A stretch of DNA of 10,520 nt from Fibrobacter sp. (GTDB lineage: Bacteria; Fibrobacterota; Fibrobacteria; Fibrobacterales; Fibrobacteraceae), in the NCBI GenBank assembly GCA_012515825.1, contig JAAYXQ010000197.1, positions 1-10,520 on the forward strand. Reading direction: 5' to 3'. Positions 1 through 8,075 of the stretch are shown in pieces; the stretch's first letter is position 1, and each line of letters starts with the position of its first letter. The position numbers and the translations under genes were made by a program. The notes beneath the pieces were generated by a model. It saw only the letters and a program-made list of their open reading frames with translations. It searched no databases and had not been told where the DNA came from.

Positions 1-337
1 ATTTTTGAAGTGTTTCTCGATCACCGCCAGTAGTGCCCATGACAAAAGGGATCCCGTGCTTTACATAAAAAGCTGCATTATCGTTTACTGCTGTAGGATG
101 CGTATAATCTATACAAATCATATCAGGATAACGTTTCATTACATCAGCGATGATGTTTTCACGTGTACTTGGTTTTAGTAGTTCGACTTTTACGCCTGCG
201 ACCATCTTTTCTTTTTCTTCAACGATTTCACCCGTTAAAGAATAAGGCACTAGTTTTAAACCGCGAGCAACACAAGTCTCAGCCACCATGCATCCCATGT
301 TTCCTGGAATACCATTTACCATTACATATACTGACAT
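1..337 (-). CDS. dapB: 4-hydroxy-tetrahydrodipicolinate reductase, plant-type (5' part, cut by window edge)
   Basis: The enzyme reduces the DapA product with NAD(P)H in the cytoplasm, on the diaminopimelate/lysine pathway that feeds peptidoglycan. Translating 337 down to 1 gives 112 residues without a stop, about 40 percent of a typical DapB. Near the N-terminus is the dinucleotide-binding loop GIPGNMG (residues 9-15). Further on come DYTHPTAVNDNA and PFVMGTTGGDR, which match from memory the plant chloroplast form (DYTIPSAVNDNA, PFVMGTTGGDR) better than the E. coli form. The catalytic His/Lys and the C-terminal domain lie outside the window. The start is ATG at 337-335, with AGGACGG at 349-343 as ribosome binding site, 33 nt after adk. 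The family call is firm; the plant-type subgroup is inferred from motif recall. Confidence 0.9.
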   Translation of the reverse strand, partial: MSVYVMVNGIPGNMGCMVAETCVARGLKLVPYSLTGEIVEEKEKMVAGVKVELLKPSTRENIIADVMKRYPDMICIDYTHPTAVNDNAAFYVKHGIPFVMGTTGGDRETLQK

Positions 338-370
338 AAAAACCGTCCTATTAGCAAAATCCAATTCTAA

Positions 371-967
371 TTAAGGATTCTTTGTAAAACGAATATAGGC
401 TTGAAGAGTATCGCAAAATACTTCATCAGGAGAATTATCTCCGACGATACGTGTCACAATCTTTTCGTCATATTTAGAAAGAACAGCAGCTGTTTTTTCA
501 CGATATTCGACTAAGCGATTCTTAATAATCGATTCATCGGCATCATCTTTACGGCCTTCGATTTTTGCTCTATTTAAGAGACGAGCTACGATTGTGGCAT
601 CATCTTTAATTTCGAGTACAAAAACATGCTTTACATCCACAATGTCTTTAATCAAATCAACTTGATCAGGTGTTCTAGGAATACCATCGAGTAAAAGCAT
701 ATCTTTATCTGGATTTAATTTATTAGTGTCAATTAAACCTTTGATGAAGCGTTCAAAAATCTGAGCGGTAGCAGTATCTGGAACAAGCTTTCCAGCGCTA
801 GAATAAGATGCAATTAATTTTCCATTTTCACTTGAAGGCGCAATGCCGCGAAAGATATCACCTGTAGAAAGGTGCTTAAGAGAAGTGGTAGCAGCAAGCT
901 TTGCACCAACGGTTCCTTTACCAGAACCTGGAGGGCCAAAAATAAGAACTGCAGGAATCTTTGTCAT
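371..967 (-). CDS. adk: Adenylate kinase, short-lid form
   Basis: Cytoplasmic nucleoside monophosphate kinase converting ATP + AMP to 2 ADP. The 198-aa protein has the P-loop GPPGSGKGT (11-19), the AMP-site elements LSTGD (33-37) and R40, and LLDGIPRT (92-99), where adenylate kinases usually read GFPRT. The lid is the short type: R129 and R133, then GRKDD (138-142) and RL (151-152), with no inserted zinc/beta lid domain. That explains the length below the roughly 214 residues of E. coli Adk. The start is ATG at 967-965 with GAGG at 976-973 five nt upstream. It lies 46 nt after clpC and 33 nt before dapB in the same direction. Short-lid enzymes of this class overlap in sequence with UMP/CMP kinases, so nucleotide preference is not settled. 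Adk is the most likely assignment. Confidence 0.9.
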   Translation of the reverse strand: MTKIPAVLIFGPPGSGKGTVGAKLAATTSLKHLSTGDIFRGIAPSSENGKLIASYSSAGKLVPDTATAQIFERFIKGLIDTNKLNPDKDMLLLDGIPRTPDQVDLIKDIVDVKHVFVLEIKDDATIVARLLNRAKIEGRKDDADESIIKNRLVEYREKTAAVLSKYDEKIVTRIVGDNSPDEVFCDTLQAYIRFTKNP

Positions 968-1013
968 AAAATCCTCGATTAGTTAAAATGAAAATGTAGC
1001 GTCGCAAAAATAA

Positions 1014-3521
1014 TTATTTTTTTGGGACTTCCGATGATAAACTTTCACTTTTGAAAGTCAATTTACCCTCTTCTACGTCAACAATAATCGTTGAAAAATC
1101 TTTGTAGCGACCCATGAGAAGGCCTTCGGCAATTTCATCTTCAACCATCTGCTGAATTCCTCGACGAAGCGGACGAGCACCTAATGTGGCATCATAATTT
1201 TTATCCACAATCAAGGTTTTTGCAGCTTGGGAGACTTCTAAAAGAATTCCACGTTCAGAAAGATTCTTTTGCAAGAATGAAAGTAAAATATCTACAATCG
1301 AAATAAGACTTTCTTTATTTAAGCTATAGAATACAATTTGATCATCAATACGATTCAAAAATTCTGGGGTAAAGACCCGCTTGACTTCTTCTCGAATTAC
1401 AGATTCCATGCGAGCATAATCATCTTCAGCAGAACCTTTAGTAAAGCCCATTCCCGAGCTGTGTTTTACTTCACGAGCACCCACATTCGAAGTCATGATA
1501 ATGATTGTATTCTTAAAGTTAATTTTACGGCCAAAGCTATCGGTCAAAAGGCCATCATCTAAAATTTGTAATAGCAAATTATAGACATCAGGATGAGCCT
1601 TTTCAATTTCATCTAGCAAGATAACGGCATAAGGACGCTTACGCACTTTTTCTGTGAGCTGTCCACCACCTTCCTCATAACCGACGTATCCTGGAGGCGC
1701 ACCTACTAAACGAGAGACGCTGTGCTTTTCCATATATTCACTCATGTCAATGCGAATCATGGCATCTTCTGAGCCAAAAAGGGAAACACTTAACACCTTG
1801 GCTAATTCCGTTTTACCAACACCAGTTGGGCCTAGGAATAAGAAACTACCCATCGGGCGTTTGGTATCATGAATACCTGCTCTTGAACGACGAATGGATT
1901 TTGCAATCGCTTCTACGGCCCTATCTTGGCCAACTATGCGTTGTTTAATTTCAGTTTCTAGATTCAAAAGTTTTTTTGTTTCTTCGCTAGCGAGTCTAGT
2001 AATTGGAATGCCTGTCATACTGCTAATGACATCACGAATTTGATCTTGAGAGACGACCAAACATTCGTTTTTACGCTTTTCGCGCCATTCATTTTTGATT
2101 AATTCAATTTCTTTGCTGTACTGTTCTTCTAATTGACGCTGTGTCGCAGCCGTTTCAAAATCCTCAGCAATAGCTGCATCATCTTTTTTACGAACGATTT
2201 CTGAAAGTTCACGTTCTTTGTCTCTTAAATCAGGAGGCAATGCCATACTAGAAAGACGAACGCGAGCGCCAGCTTCATCTAAAACATCAATTGCTTTATC
2301 TGGTAAGAAACGGTCATTCATATAGCGTTCAGAAAGGAGTACAGCCGCTCTCACAGCATCATCTGTATAAGTGACCTTATGATGGGCCTCATACTTTTTC
2401 TGTAGACCGCTCAAAATTTCTATCGATTCATCAGCAGTAGGAGGCTCTACCATGATTTTTTGGAATCGTCTTTCTAAAGCAGCATCTTTTTCGATGTACT
2501 TACGATATTCATCTACCGTTGTTGCACCAATACATTGGAGTTCTCCACGTGCTAAAGCAGGCTTAAAAATATTCGATGCATCTAAACTACCCTCAGAACC
2601 GCCAGCCCCAACAATTGTATGTAACTCATCAATGAACAAAATGACCGAATTATCTACTCTTTGTAATTCAGTGATTAATCCTTTCACGCGCTCTTCAAAC
2701 TGACCACGGTATTTTGTACCAGCGACCATCGCAGCAATATCTAAAGTTACTACGCGTTTATTTTCTAAAAGTTCTGGTATTTTTTTCTGAACTATTTTCT
2801 GAGCAAGCCCTTCTACAATAGCCGTTTTACCAACACCAGGTTCTCCAATCAAGACTGGATTATTCTTTTTACGGCGACATAAAATTTGAATCAAGCGTTC
2901 AATTTCTGCCTCTCGACCAATGATTGGATCTAGAGCATGGCGACGCGCTTGTTCTGTTAAATCACGACTAAAATGTTCTAGTATTGGCGTTTTAGAACGA
3001 GTATTAGTACGAGTAAAAGGAACTCCAGCTTCGTTAGCTTCGTTTCCACCGACAGAAGCAGAAGATGACATTTGCACATCTTGTTTGATCGCAATAATTT
3101 CATCTTTTAATTTATCATAAGTCACATCGAAACGAGATAAAGTAGCAGAAGCAATAGAATCACTAATCTTTATAATGGCTAACAAGAGATGTTCTGTTCC
3201 AATATATCTTTCATTCATCTCTTTTGCTTCTGTTGCAGAAGCCTGTAATACCGCTTTAGCACGACCAGTAAAAGGAATCATTTGATTGCTTCCAATCGTA
3301 ATCGTACCATTCATAGAACGTAAGACTTCTTCTATTTCTGTCGCCATTTGATTCGTTTCTACATTCATCTTTTTTAAGGCTGCAATAGCAATACCAGAGC
3401 CTTCACGAATCAAGCCCAAGAGCAAATGCTCTGTTCCTACATGCTCATTTCCGATGCTCACCGCAGCTGAACGAGCGAGTTGAAGAACTTTTTTTACACG
3501 ATCTGAAAATATGCCGTTCAT
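1014..3521 (-). CDS. clpC: ATP-dependent Clp protease ATP-binding subunit ClpC
   Basis: Hexameric AAA+ unfoldase that delivers proteins to ClpP. The order in the 835-aa product is a double Clp_N repeat (about 1-145, with EHLLLGLI and EHLLLAII at matching places); AAA-1 with Walker A GEPGVGKT (226-233), Walker B ILFIDE (294-299) and arginine-finger candidates R351/R352; a short UVR-like coiled middle segment (about 430-475); and AAA-2 with Walker A GPTGVGKT (564-571), Walker B VILLDE (633-638) and sensor-2 GARPLRR (781-787). The short middle segment separates ClpC from ClpB. MGF (691-693) sits where ClpC proteins carry the ClpP-docking xGF loop, so ClpP binding is likely. The ATG at 3521-3519 overlaps the lolD stop in TAATG, and AAGGAG inside lolD serves it. 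No ctsR, mcsA or mcsB is adjacent, so an adaptor is not identified here. Confidence 0.96.
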   Translation of the reverse strand: MNGIFSDRVKKVLQLARSAAVSIGNEHVGTEHLLLGLIREGSGIAIAALKKMNVETNQMATEIEEVLRSMNGTITIGSNQMIPFTGRAKAVLQASATEAKEMNERYIGTEHLLLAIIKISDSIASATLSRFDVTYDKLKDEIIAIKQDVQMSSSASVGGNEANEAGVPFTRTNTRSKTPILEHFSRDLTEQARRHALDPIIGREAEIERLIQILCRRKKNNPVLIGEPGVGKTAIVEGLAQKIVQKKIPELLENKRVVTLDIAAMVAGTKYRGQFEERVKGLITELQRVDNSVILFIDELHTIVGAGGSEGSLDASNIFKPALARGELQCIGATTVDEYRKYIEKDAALERRFQKIMVEPPTADESIEILSGLQKKYEAHHKVTYTDDAVRAAVLLSERYMNDRFLPDKAIDVLDEAGARVRLSSMALPPDLRDKERELSEIVRKKDDAAIAEDFETAATQRQLEEQYSKEIELIKNEWREKRKNECLVVSQDQIRDVISSMTGIPITRLASEETKKLLNLETEIKQRIVGQDRAVEAIAKSIRRSRAGIHDTKRPMGSFLFLGPTGVGKTELAKVLSVSLFGSEDAMIRIDMSEYMEKHSVSRLVGAPPGYVGYEEGGGQLTEKVRKRPYAVILLDEIEKAHPDVYNLLLQILDDGLLTDSFGRKINFKNTIIIMTSNVGAREVKHSSGMGFTKGSAEDDYARMESVIREEVKRVFTPEFLNRIDDQIVFYSLNKESLISIVDILLSFLQKNLSERGILLEVSQAAKTLIVDKNYDATLGARPLRRGIQQMVEDEIAEGLLMGRYKDFSTIIVDVEEGKLTFKSESLSSEVPKK

Positions 3522-4219
3522 TAACGAATCTCCTTTTCAAAGGTCGTTATTAATCCCCCATGCATATGCACACGACGAGAAGCCTTTTTCGCTAAACGTT
3601 CATCATGAGAGACAATTAAAAATGTTTGATTAAATTTTTTATTTAATTCGCCAAATAATTCATTAAGCATCTCTGAATTTTTTTCATCTAAATTACCGCT
3701 CGGTTCGTCTGCAAAAACAAGATCGGGATGATTCATGAGAGCTCTTGCTACAGCCACACGCTGCCGTTCTCCACCAGATAATTCTCGCGGTAAATGACGT
3801 AGACGATCTTTTAAGCCAACCGTTTCAAGCAACGCTTCAGCACGCTCTTTACATTCCACTGCAGTAGAGCCTAAAATACGTGCAGGTAGGCACACGTTTT
3901 CATACGCTGAAAATTCAGAAAGCAAGTGATGAAATTGAAAAACAAATCCAACATTTTTTCTATGATAAAAATCACGTTCTCTTCCATTCATTTTACTTAA
4001 GTCTTTGCCATTAAATAAAATCGAGCCCGATGTTGGTTTATCTAAAGCGCCTACTAGATTAAGAAACGTTGATTTTCCAGATCCAGAAGAACCTGTTAAA
4101 ACAAGATATTCGCCTTTATATATTTGGAAATCAATCCCTCTAAGAATCTCGAGTTTTTCCCCAGTTTCTTCATAAACTTTTGTAAGAGCCTTTGTTTCTA
4201 ATAACAATTCATTATTCAT
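3521..4219 (-). CDS. lolD: Lipoprotein-releasing system ATP-binding protein LolD
   Basis: ABC ATPase expected to drive extraction of outer-membrane lipoproteins from the inner membrane onto LolA. The 232-aa protein is of LolD length and carries Walker A GSSGSGKST (43-51), Q-loop Gln95, signature LSGGE (147-151), Walker B LVFADEP (167-173) and switch His205 in VSHDE. SGNLD just after Walker B is typical of the LolD/MacB/FtsE group. The subgroup is decided by the neighbour: the gene starts 8 nt inside the LolC/E-type permease gene, in the same direction. Its ATG at 4219-4217 lies in the last codons of the permease, so translation is probably coupled, and its TAA overlaps the clpC ATG by one base. 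A MacB-type exporter ATPase is the alternative, but the permease lacks MacB features. Confidence 0.92.
   Translation of the reverse strand: MNNELLLETKALTKVYEETGEKLEILRGIDFQIYKGEYLVLTGSSGSGKSTFLNLVGALDKPTSGSILFNGKDLSKMNGRERDFYHRKNVGFVFQFHHLLSEFSAYENVCLPARILGSTAVECKERAEALLETVGLKDRLRHLPRELSGGERQRVAVARALMNHPDLVFADEPSGNLDEKNSEMLNELFGELNKKFNQTFLIVSHDERLAKKASRRVHMHGGLITTFEKEIR
3530..3535 (-). promoter_or_regulatory. Strong ribosome binding site for clpC inside lolD
   Basis: AAGGAG, read on the minus strand, lies 8 nt before the clpC ATG and is also the Lys-Glu codon pair near the end of lolD. It is the clearest Shine-Dalgarno match in the window. With the TAATG overlap it fixes the clpC start and suggests that ClpC translation is coupled to LolD but can also initiate strongly on its own. 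Confidence 0.85.
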
Positions 4220-5459
4220 GACGAATGGCTCCTACTGGATCTAAACGGCTTGCTTTCCAAGCTGGTAATAATGTGGCAAAAATACAAAGAGCTATTCCTA
4301 TAACAAAAATCAAAACGATATCTAAAACCTGCACTTGCATAGGAAAATAAGGTAACACATATACATCACCAGGTAATTTGATCAAGCGATACTTTTCTTG
4401 GACAAGACAAAGCGCAAGCCCAATACTTCCACCAAATAAAGTGCCAGCGACGCCAATGAAAGACCCCATCAACATAAACACACGCATAATACTCTTTTTA
4501 CTGAGTCCCATGCTTCTTAAGATACCAATTTCACGAGTCTTATCGATCACGACCATGATCAAAGAACTAATAATATTAAAGGCAGCCACGAGAATAATTA
4601 AACAAATGACAGCAGCCACAATAAACTTTTCGTAATTCATCCATTTAAGAAGGGTGATATTTTTGACTTTCCAGTCGATTCCATAATAAGGGTAAGGAAG
4701 CCATTTACTTATAGAATCCACGATTTCTCCAGCTTTCCAATGGTCTTTCACGCGAAATTGAATTCCAGTGACTGCATCTCCCATCCCTAACAATCTCTGT
4801 AGTTCAGGAATCCCTACATAGGCTAAGTTACCGTCATATTCATACATCCCTGTTTCAAAAATACCAGAGACAATCACGGCTAACATTTTGGGTCCACCAG
4901 ACCCCACCATTTCTTCTGGATTTTGAAAAGTCTGTAGTAAAATTTTTTCTCCGACAGAAACTCTTAAGCGACTTGCAAGACCACTTCCTAAAATAATGGA
5001 AGGGCGCAAATTCCCCTCCGAATCAGGAAAACTATCTACAGAATAAACGCCCCATTTCATGTGTTTATGAATATCCACTACTTCTTTAGAACGCTCAGCA
5101 TCAATTCCATAGATCACGATACCATCATTGACTTTTTTTGAGCTGATGCCTACCTTATAAATGATGTATGGAGCAGAAGCAATCACAGAAGGTTCCTTAG
5201 CCCGAATTTCTGAAGCCAAGGCGTCGTAATCATACATCGGATCAGCGTTGTAGCTCTGGATTTCAAAATGAGCGTCTTTACCAATCATCTGGGCGGTGAC
5301 TTCTTGTTCAAAGCCGTTAATCGCTGAAAGAGCAATGATTAAAGCAAAAACACCAATGCTCACTCCAAGCATACTAAAGATGCCAATCAAAGAAACAAAA
5401 AGACTTTTTCTTTGAGCTCCTAAGTAACGCCATGCAATGAGCCATTCTAATTTTTTCAT
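4212..5459 (-). CDS. lolC: Lipoprotein-releasing ABC transporter permease, LolC/LolE family
   Basis: Inner-membrane permease partner of LolD. The 415-aa protein has the LolC/E layout: a first membrane segment (about 20-46), a large periplasmic domain (about 50-275), then three more segments (about 279-304, 325-353, 377-400). DKTREIGILRSMG (306-318) after the second segment is the cytoplasmic coupling-helix region that contacts the ATPase. The C-terminus ends PAWKASRLDPVGAIRHE, as in LolC/E. Only one permease gene is present, so LolD probably works with a homodimer of a hybrid (LolF-like) subunit unless a paralogue lies elsewhere. A loop near 178-192 with NPEE and GSGGP sits about where LolC has its LolA-binding hook; that is inference. 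The start ATG at 5459 is 4 nt after lysS, with GGA overlapping the lysS end. Confidence 0.92.
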   Translation of the reverse strand: MKKLEWLIAWRYLGAQRKSLFVSLIGIFSMLGVSIGVFALIIALSAINGFEQEVTAQMIGKDAHFEIQSYNADPMYDYDALASEIRAKEPSVIASAPYIIYKVGISSKKVNDGIVIYGIDAERSKEVVDIHKHMKWGVYSVDSFPDSEGNLRPSIILGSGLASRLRVSVGEKILLQTFQNPEEMVGSGGPKMLAVIVSGIFETGMYEYDGNLAYVGIPELQRLLGMGDAVTGIQFRVKDHWKAGEIVDSISKWLPYPYYGIDWKVKNITLLKWMNYEKFIVAAVICLIILVAAFNIISSLIMVVIDKTREIGILRSMGLSKKSIMRVFMLMGSFIGVAGTLFGGSIGLALCLVQEKYRLIKLPGDVYVLPYFPMQVQVLDIVLIFVIGIALCIFATLLPAWKASRLDPVGAIRHE

Positions 5460-5463
5460 TTTT

Positions 5464-6957
5464 TTATTCCGGTTTCATCAGCGGGAACAATTGTACATCA
5501 CGAATTGTTTGTTGATTTGTTAGAAGCATTATCATTCGATCGATACCAAAGCCAACACCGCCTGTAGGAGGAAGGCCTGACTCAATCGCATGAAGAAAAT
5601 TTTCATCCATCGGGTGCGTTTCATCTTCACCACCACGGCCACGAGCGACTTGTTCTTCAAGCAATTCACGTTGACGTAAAGGATCGTTTAATTCGGTATA
5701 AGCGTTTCCTAATTCCCAGCCATTGGCATAAGGCTCAAACTGCTCAATAAGACCAGTTTCTGTGCGATGCGTTTTACAAAGAGGCGTACTTTCTTTTGGC
5801 ATGTCTTTGATAATTGTAGGCTGGATCAAATGTTCTTCTACAGTACATTCAAATAGTTCAAGAATCGCTCGCCCACGGCTCCATATCCCATCGAGTTTTA
5901 CACCTCGTTTAGATAACTCGTTTTTCATATCATCATCACTTAACGAAGCAATTTTTAATCCGCTATATTTTTCAATAGCTTCAGCCATAGTGAGACGTGG
6001 CCAAGGTGCTTTAAAATCAATTTCTTTCCCTTGGTAATTGATTTTTGTTGTTCCATTTGCTGCAATACAAGCGCGTTCATAAATATTTTCAAAATGAACC
6101 ATCATATCATTGTAATCAGCATAGGCTTCGTAAAATTCAAGACCTGTAAATTCAGGACTATGTGTACGGTCCATCCCTTCATTTCTGAAATTTTTACTGA
6201 ACTCAAAAACCTTTTCCATACCGCCAACAATACAGCGCTTAAGATAAAGCTCTGGAGCCACGCGTAAATACAAAGTCATATCAGCAGCATTATGATGAGT
6301 GGTAAATGGACGAGCATTGGCTCCACCATAAATCGGTTGTAGAGTCGGCGTTTCGACTTCAATAAAACCTTTTTCAATCAAATACTCACGAATCGACTGC
6401 ATGATTTTTGATCTTTTAATAAATACATCACGTACATCATCATTTAACGCCATATCTGTATAGCGCTGACGATAACGAGTGTCGACATCTTTAAATTCAT
6501 GGAAAACGGTTTTATTTCCATTTTCATCAATGACTTCTTTTGGCACAGGTAAAGGACGTACTGCTTTAGAAAGCATGGTGACATGAGCGGCCTTCACAGA
6601 ATACTCACCACTTTGAGTTTCCATCATGGTGCCTTCGACGCCAATAAAATCGCCGAGGTCGATTAATTTCACGACTTCATAATTATCTTCTAAAAGATTC
6701 GCCGCACAAACGACTTGTAAACGCCCGAAACGGTCTTTAAGATGCATAAAGCACATCTTGCCTTTGCGATTAAAACGAACCACACGACCTGCAAAAGAAA
6801 TTTTTTCTTCTGATTTCAATAAAGATTCTTTATTTGCTTTTAATGATTCAGAATCATGTGAACGCTTAAAATGATGTGGATAAGGTTCTAAACCCATTTC
6901 GCGGAGTTTATCGAGCTTTCCTAGTCGTGCAATGACTTGATCGTTTTTATCTAACAT
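5464..6957 (-). CDS. lysS: Lysyl-tRNA synthetase, class II
   Basis: Charges tRNA-Lys with lysine in the cytoplasm. The 497-aa protein (E. coli 505) has an N-terminal OB-fold anticodon-binding domain (about 52-135) and the class II catalytic core: motif 1 around FIEVETPTL (198-206), motif 2 FRNEGMDRTHSPEFT (257-271), and motif 3 GVGFGIDRMIMLL (467-479). A linker of extra residues at about 139-155, before RYRQRY (161-166), is longer than in E. coli but resembles forms I recall from Bacteroidetes. I chose ATG at 6957-6955: it begins MLDKNDQ, lies 16 nt after the prfB stop and has a purine-rich AGAAGAAG stretch upstream. A start at 7008 would add 17 residues unlike the family and overlap prfB by 35 nt. 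Confidence 0.95.
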   Translation of the reverse strand: MLDKNDQVIARLGKLDKLREMGLEPYPHHFKRSHDSESLKANKESLLKSEEKISFAGRVVRFNRKGKMCFMHLKDRFGRLQVVCAANLLEDNYEVVKLIDLGDFIGVEGTMMETQSGEYSVKAAHVTMLSKAVRPLPVPKEVIDENGNKTVFHEFKDVDTRYRQRYTDMALNDDVRDVFIKRSKIMQSIREYLIEKGFIEVETPTLQPIYGGANARPFTTHHNAADMTLYLRVAPELYLKRCIVGGMEKVFEFSKNFRNEGMDRTHSPEFTGLEFYEAYADYNDMMVHFENIYERACIAANGTTKINYQGKEIDFKAPWPRLTMAEAIEKYSGLKIASLSDDDMKNELSKRGVKLDGIWSRGRAILELFECTVEEHLIQPTIIKDMPKESTPLCKTHRTETGLIEQFEPYANGWELGNAYTELNDPLRQRELLEEQVARGRGGEDETHPMDENFLHAIESGLPPTGGVGFGIDRMIMLLTNQQTIRDVQLFPLMKPE

Positions 6958-6973
6958 AATACTTCTTCTGTGG

Positions 6974-8075
6974 TTATTCCCCTTCGCTTGTCGAAAGGAG
7001 ATATGCATTAATAAAGGGTTTTAACTTTCCGTCAAGAACTCCAGTCGTATCAGAAGTTTCTTCTCCTGTGCGAAGATCCTTGACCATCTGATATGGGTGC
7101 AAAACATAACTTCTGATTTGAGAGCCCCATTCTACTTTTTTCTTAGAAGCCATTCGATCTGCACGTTTTGCTTCTTCTTCTTGACGGTAATGTTCTGCCA
7201 CCATGGTTTTAAGCATTCTAAATGCCGTTTCACGGTTTTGTATTTGAGAACGCTCTGTTTGGCAGCTCGCAGCAATGCCTGTAGGAAGATGAGTCATTCG
7301 CACAGCAGAATCTGTTTTATTGATATACTGGCCACCCGCTCCAGAAGAGCGATAGGTATCCACCCGAACATCAGCCATGTCTATTTCAAATTCAATATCT
7401 TCATGAACGGGATAAAGATATACAGCAGTAAAACTCGTATGACGGCGAGCATTTGCATCAAAAGGACTAATACGCACTAAACGATGCACGCCTATTTCAG
7501 AGCGAAGCATACCATAAGCATATTCAGAATTAATTTCAATCGTAGCGCTTTTAAGCCCTGCGTCATCTCCATCTTGAACTTCCACTACGCGGAAGTCATA
7601 ATTTTCGCGTTCTAAAAAGCGAACATACATGCGATAGAGCATGAGAGCCCAGTCTTGAGACTCTGTGCCGCCAGCTCCTGGATGAATAGAAAGAAGTGCT
7701 GGACAAGCATCATCTGGACCGTCTAGCATTTTTCGAACTTCCATCTCGGATACTTTTTTTGATATCGAAGAAAAGTCTTTTTCTATACTATCAAAAAGAT
7801 CTTGTGAGTTCTCGGCTTTTGCCATTTCGTATAGTTCTGCAAGGTCATTGCATGTTGCTGAAACGGTATTCCAGGATTCGAGAACTTCACGCAAAGCGCC
7901 AATCTTTTTCATTAGCGCTTGAGCTTTATCTTGATTATTCCAAAGATCTGGATCCCCCGATTGCTTTTCTAAAACAGCGAGTTCTTCTTCCTTTGACTCT
8001 AAGTCAAAGATACCCCCATAATTTATCAATACGGGAGCGTAGATCTATAAGCCCCTGATGCGTTGTTTGAAACAT
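6974..8075 (-). CDS. prfB: Peptide chain release factor 2, made by programmed +1 frameshift
   Basis: RF2 ends translation at UGA and UAA. The gene needs two frames. Frame one runs from ATG 8075-8073 for 23 codons, ending in Trp-Gly-Tyr-Leu before an in-frame TGA at 8006-8004. A +1 slip continues from GAC at 8005-8003 to TAA at 6976-6974. The product is 366 aa, against 365 in E. coli. In the full protein the stop-codon reading motif SPF is at 203-205 and the peptidyl-hydrolysis motif GGQ at 247-249. The N-terminal part is the RF helical domain, which starts with the frame-one residues, so the second frame alone is incomplete. Its ATG overlaps the TAA of the preceding gene in TAATG, with GGAG 10 nt upstream. 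lysS follows after 16 nt. Confidence 0.95.
8003..8018 (-). promoter_or_regulatory. prfB programmed +1 frameshift site
   Basis: On the minus strand the site reads TGGGGGTATCTTTGAC: an internal Shine-Dalgarno-like G run, a 3-nt spacer codon TAT, the slippery Leu codon CTT, and the TGA stop followed by C. The E. coli site as known is AGGGGGTATCTTTGAC, so this differs only in the first base. In the known mechanism, low RF2 leaves the ribosome paused at UGA and the P-site tRNA slips from CUU to UUU, so RF2 controls its own synthesis. The frame switch here joins the two halves of a normal RF2 exactly, which supports function. Confidence 0.95.

Noticed and set aside
968..1013. 46-nt gap between clpC and adk as a promoter or terminator region
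   Set aside because: It is AT-rich with a good adk ribosome binding site (GAGG) but no convincing -35/-10 pair and no stable hairpin.
6958..7008. Longer lysS starting at ATG 7008
   Set aside because: It would overlap prfB by 35 nt and adds residues with no LysRS similarity; ATG 6957 fits the family length and lies just after the prfB stop.
7097..7480. 127-codon plus-strand open frame opposite prfB
   Set aside because: It lies wholly antisense to the conserved catalytic part of RF2, has Cys/His/Arg-rich low-quality composition typical of reverse-frame shadows, and shows no recognisable domain.
6974..8029. prfB as a single 351-aa frame from TTG at 8029
   Set aside because: This start cuts off the first helix of RF2 and ignores the near-perfect recoding site; the two-frame model from ATG 8075 restores the normal length.
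7696..8058. 120-codon plus-strand open frame opposite the 5' part of prfB
   Set aside because: It is antisense to the RF2 N-terminal domain and frameshift site; its openness follows from the codon use of the real gene, and no family is recognisable.
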